Of a stretch of DNA of 26,138 nt, positions 23,783-26,138 are shown in pieces. The stretch's first letter is position 1. Every line of letters starts with the position of its first letter. Source of the DNA: a virus; the IMG/VR virus record IMGVR_UViG_3300047548_000348, positions 1 through 26,138 of that record; one strand, given 5' to 3'. The notes under the pieces were generated by a model. It had not been told where the DNA came from. It saw nothing but the letters and a program-made list of their open reading frames with translations, and made no database searches. Made by a program: the position numbers and the translations under genes.

Positions 23783-24834
23783 TGATTAAGTCAAACGTTG
23801 AGACAGCACTATGTTTTGACGACATTCTTCTTGTTCCACAAAGAAGTTCTGTCGCATCAAGACTGAATGTTAATACCGCTATGATTATTGGAAATGGCAA
23901 GAGGTCTATTCATCTTGACCTACCGATCATTGCCGCTCCTATGGATACTGTCTGTGACATAGAAATGTGCATTGCTATGTCTAATGCTGGTGGTATTGGA
24001 ATTCTCCATAGATACATGCCATATGAGGAGCAGGTTCGCAAGGCCAAGACCCTTGCAGACGGACAGTTCGGCTTTGGAGTAGCCATCGCATCAAATAATG
24101 GTTTCATGGAGCAGGCACAGGCCCTTTACTATGCTGGAGCAAGACTGCTCCTAGTTGACACTGCAAATGGTCATGGAAAGTATGCTATTGATGCAGTTAA
24201 GGCTCTGAGAGATAAGTTTGACGATGTTCATATCATGGCAGGCAATGTTGCAACTGCTGATGGATTTGCACGACTCTCTGATGCTGGTGCTGATAGTGTT
24301 CGTGTAGGAATTGGAGGAGGTAGTGCTTGCACAACTAGGCTAGTCAGTGGACATGGCGCTCCTACTCTTGCATCAATCATGGACTGTGATCGGTGGCTAG
24401 AAGAGTTTGGATCAATTGGAATTGATACATGTTCAATTATTGCAGATGGAGGAATTCGTAACTCAGGAGACATGGTAAAGGCTTTTGCGGCAGGGGCACA
24501 TGCGGTTATGGTGGGCTCAATGTTTGCTGGAACTGATGAGTCTCCTGGAAACGTTTTCATTAATGAGCAGGGCCAACACGTTAAGGCCTTCCGTGGAATG
24601 GCCTCTAGAGAGGCACAGAAAGACGCTACAGGCAATGTAAGCGTAGCAGAAGGAATTAGCACTACTATTCCATACAAGGGATCTGTCAAGAACATTATTG
24701 AAGAAATTCGCGGAGGTCTAGGAAGCGGGTGTTCTTATTCAGGTGCTCATAATCTATTTGAACTATCAACCGTTTCAAGATATGTTCGTGTAACCCAAGC
24801 ATCTTTGGGCGAATCAAGGCCTCACGCACTCTAG
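23782..24834 (+). CDS. IMP dehydrogenase / GMP reductase family enzyme
   Basis: A 350-residue TIM-barrel enzyme. Motifs: LCFDDILLVPQRSSV near 10-24, PIIAAPMDTV near 48-57, MAGNVATADG, the active-site loop VGIGGGSACTTR (about 175-186, Cys183) and ADGGIRNSGD then VMVGSMFAG. It lacks the CBS pair, so its length is that of GMP reductase or a minimal IMPDH. The flap AFRGMASREAQKDATGNVS lacks the Arg-Tyr of classic IMPDH and is not typical of GMP reductase either, and the loop has GGGSA where GPGS(I/V) is usual. It would adjust guanine nucleotide supply. Coupled to the FmdB-like gene (TAATG). Confidence 0.87.
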   Translation: MIKSNVETALCFDDILLVPQRSSVASRLNVNTAMIIGNGKRSIHLDLPIIAAPMDTVCDIEMCIAMSNAGGIGILHRYMPYEEQVRKAKTLADGQFGFGVAIASNNGFMEQAQALYYAGARLLLVDTANGHGKYAIDAVKALRDKFDDVHIMAGNVATADGFARLSDAGADSVRVGIGGGSACTTRLVSGHGAPTLASIMDCDRWLEEFGSIGIDTCSIIADGGIRNSGDMVKAFAAGAHAVMVGSMFAGTDESPGNVFINEQGQHVKAFRGMASREAQKDATGNVSVAEGISTTIPYKGSVKNIIEEIRGGLGSGCSYSGAHNLFELSTVSRYVRVTQASLGESRPHAL

Positions 24835-24842
24835 GAGATAAT

Positions 24843-25028
24843 ATGGCTAGCGGAATTCATTGTGATGGTCCAGCATGTGCAAACTGGACTAAATCAGAAA
24901 TGGCAACAAAGTCGGGATTCCTTACCGTCTTTGATGGGGTATATCCAATGTATGCTGATTTTGTTGCACACTTTTGCTCATGGGACTGTGTAATGAAGTA
25001 TGCATCTTTCAAAGAAACTGTAGTTTAA
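24843..25028 (+). CDS. Small zinc protein, 61 aa
   Basis: AGGAGA lies just before ATG 24843, eight bases after the IMPDH/GMPR stop. The 61-residue protein begins IHCDGPACANWTKSE and ends HFCSWDCVMKY, with two Cys pairs at about residues 7/12 and 45/49. The CDGPxCxxW...HFCSWDCxxxY pattern is seen in small phage and actinobacterial proteins and resembles MYM/treble-clef zinc fingers. It probably binds zinc; partners unknown. Confidence 0.75.
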   Translation: MASGIHCDGPACANWTKSEMATKSGFLTVFDGVYPMYADFVAHFCSWDCVMKYASFKETVV

Positions 25029-25032
25029 TTCT

Positions 25033-25085
25033 GTTAACCTTCCTGTGTTATAGTGTTTAATACTATACATTAACAGGAGGTTAAC
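25033..25085 (+). promoter_or_regulatory. Palindrome covering the ribosome site of the 25086 gene
   Basis: GTTAACCT-T-CCTGT (25033-25046) pairs with ACAGGAGGTTAAC (25073-25085): 13 bp and one bulge, enclosing AGGAGG completely. An inner stem TATAGT (25049-25054)/ACTATA (25062-25067) tops it. TGTTATAGT at 25046-25054 could also be an extended -10, in which case the palindrome acts as a DNA operator. Confidence 0.6.
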
Positions 25086-25202
25086 ATGAAAGAACTAACT
25101 GGTAAATGGAAGATTAAGAAGGACGGATCTTGGGCTATAAGATACAAAAAGCGCAAGGTAAAGCCTCTTTCTATACTTGACACCATTCAACATTCAGAGT
25201 AG
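25086..25202 (+). CDS. Small basic protein, 38 aa, carrying a promoter in its 3' end
   Basis: A 38-codon gene with a strong AGGAGG site 5 nt before the ATG. The product is highly basic (KELTGKWKIKKDG then WAIRYKKRKVKP) and ends LSILDTIQHSE. It may bind nucleic acid. As in the gene at 17385, the Leu-Asp-Thr codons contain TTGACA and the stop TAG begins the -10 TAGAAT of the next gene's promoter. A palindrome covers its ribosome site, so its translation or transcription may be controlled. No family is recognised. Confidence 0.62.
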   Translation: MKELTGKWKIKKDGSWAIRYKKRKVKPLSILDTIQHSE

Positions 25203-25205
25203 AAT
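25177..25205 (+). promoter_or_regulatory. Promoter inside an ORF end, repeat of 17506
   Basis: TTGACA, 17 nt, TAGAAT, with leader TAGAATATAGCCAACGACTA close to that at 17529. Leader about 22 nt before ATG 25234, with only weak ribosome-site match (GGAAA). Confidence 0.8.
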
Positions 25206-25233
25206 ATAGCCAACGACTACGATTGGAAACAAT

Positions 25234-26138
25234 ATGACTGAGTGGATGCCACTCAAGCGTAAGGGGCAGCCCAAGCAGAGCCATGTCATTATGGATGACA
25301 TTACTGCTAACCTCATTAGGCCATTTGATTATGATTCAGATGGTACTGAGAGTTTTTATCCCTATGAGATTCCTTTTGATCTTCCCCTGCAATGGGGCAT
25401 TGGCGTTATTGTAGGTGCAAGCGGTACGGGCAAGTCTACCTTGTTGCAAGAATTCGGTACATATGAGAAAGTACAGTGGGAGCACAACAGGTCTATAGCA
25501 TCGCATTTCGATAGCGCAGAAGAAGCAAGTGAGCGCTTGGCAGCAGCAGGACTCATGAGTGTTCCAGAGTGGGTTAAGCCATACAGCGTACTTTCCACGG
25601 GACAGAAGTTCCGTGCTGACCTAGCAAGGAGCATTCATGACTATGCTGTTATTGATGAGTTCACTAGCGTTGTTGATCGTAACGTGGCTAGGGCTGCGTC
25701 TACGGCTCTTTCTCGTTACGTCAGAAAGAATTCTGTTCACAATATTGTGGTTGCTACTTGTCATCGTGACGTACTGGAATATCTTGAACCCGATTGGATC
25801 ATAGACACAGACAGGGGGTACTGGTCCCTTAATGAGGGACAGTTTCAACGACCCGAACTGGTACTGGACATATATCCTGCCTCAAACGACGTTTGGAAGC
25901 ACTTCTCTGCGTACCACTATCTCTCCGAATCGCACAACAAATCCGCACGGTGTTTCGTCGCAGTTTGGGATGGAAAGTTAGTGGGATTTAACTCTGTTAT
26001 ATCCATGCCCAATGGGGCACTCAAGGAGGCGTACCGTGGACACAGGTTGGTTGTCCACCCTGATTTTCAGGGTATGGGGTTTGGTCATAGAATCTCAGAG
26101 GCAATCGCCCAGCATTACATTGATAATGGCAAGCGATA
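25234..26138 (+). CDS. ABC-type ATPase fused to GNAT acetyltransferase domain (3' partial)
   Basis: The 301 visible residues run off the window. The N-terminal half is a compact ABC ATPase: Walker A GASGTGKST (61-69), signature LSTGQKFRADLAR (120-132), Walker B YAVIDEFTS (137-145) and the switch His177 in ATCHRD. There is no membrane segment, and the region between Walker A and signature is short. From about 215 a GNAT domain follows, with the acetyl-CoA loop LVVHPDFQGMGFGHRI (272-287, QGMGFG). This matches the COG2401-type ABC-GNAT fusion, whose function is unknown. Codons are more GC-ending (CCC, CTG, GGC) than in neighbours, suggesting recent transfer. The promoter is strong. Confidence 0.85.
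   Translation, partial: MTEWMPLKRKGQPKQSHVIMDDITANLIRPFDYDSDGTESFYPYEIPFDLPLQWGIGVIVGASGTGKSTLLQEFGTYEKVQWEHNRSIASHFDSAEEASERLAAAGLMSVPEWVKPYSVLSTGQKFRADLARSIHDYAVIDEFTSVVDRNVARAASTALSRYVRKNSVHNIVVATCHRDVLEYLEPDWIIDTDRGYWSLNEGQFQRPELVLDIYPASNDVWKHFSAYHYLSESHNKSARCFVAVWDGKLVGFNSVISMPNGALKEAYRGHRLVVHPDFQGMGFGHRISEAIAQHYIDNGKR

Noticed and set aside
24228-24695. Long minus-strand open frame (155 codons) opposite the IMPDH/GMPR-family gene
   Set aside because: It is the mirror of a well-supported gene, with no family pattern, promoter or ribosome site.
1-26138. Insertion sequences, integrase, attachment sites or long direct repeats
   Set aside because: None could be seen; no transposase or integrase motifs are present, though att sites at tRNA ends cannot be excluded without the host sequence.

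Overview
The window looks like part of a double-stranded DNA phage genome (or prophage) of an actinobacterial host. Every supported gene lies on the + strand. Genes are short and tightly packed, with ATGA/TAATG overlaps, and the DNA is visibly AT-rich. Phage hallmarks are a terminase pair, two cell-wall enzymes, an 11-gene tRNA set, six HNH-type endonucleases and many very small ORFs. The actinobacterial link comes from a WhiB-type protein, a DUF7455-type zinc protein, a DUF732-like secreted protein and many leaderless genes. Species and genome type cannot be read from the sequence alone.

Layout. 1-4.6 kb is the end of a replication/recombination module: DnaE C-terminus, MazG-like pyrophosphohydrolase, RecA, a candidate PD-(D/E)XK resolvase, a Cas4/RecB-like nuclease, zinc-finger proteins and a RuvC-like resolvase. 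4.6-6.0 kb holds two HNH endonucleases around a DUF3310 protein. 6.0-12.1 kb holds a secreted lysozyme-like protein, small and large terminase, a tRNA with anticodon TAT, an M15-type endolysin, and proteins of unknown or probable virion-associated function. 12.1-13.2 kb holds a deoxycytidylate-deaminase-like enzyme, the WhiB protein and small orphans. 13.2-16.2 kb is a surface-sugar cassette of three different glycosyltransferases and one methyltransferase. 16.2-18.3 kb holds small genes plus a pyrimidine-dimer-glycosylase-like protein. 18.2-22.2 kb is the main tRNA array (10 tRNAs) interleaved with HNH endonucleases, a SpoU/TrmH RNA methyltransferase and a DUF732-like protein. 22.2-26.1 kb holds a HAD phosphatase, an endonuclease VII-like protein, FmdB-like and other zinc proteins, an IMPDH/GMPR-family enzyme, and an ABC ATPase fused to a GNAT domain that runs off the right end.

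Main observations. (1) Ten genes start exactly 6 nt after a -10 hexamer, so the predicted +1 base is the start codon itself. In several junctions the previous gene's stop codon fills the extended -10 (TGN) position, giving gaps of exactly 12 nt. (2) tRNA-Gly(TCC) and tRNA-Glu(TTC) share the same non-canonical elbow (D-loop AAAAGTT, T-loop GGCAGTA), while the other nine tRNAs are normal; an RNA methyltransferase gene sits in the same array. (3) The lone tRNA at 9180 has a class II, leucine-like body but an anticodon for AUA. (4) Two copies of a promoter-plus-leader element lie inside the 3' ends of small ORFs and precede the DNA-repair-like gene and the ABC-GNAT gene. (5) A 13-bp palindrome covers the ribosome binding site of a 38-residue gene.
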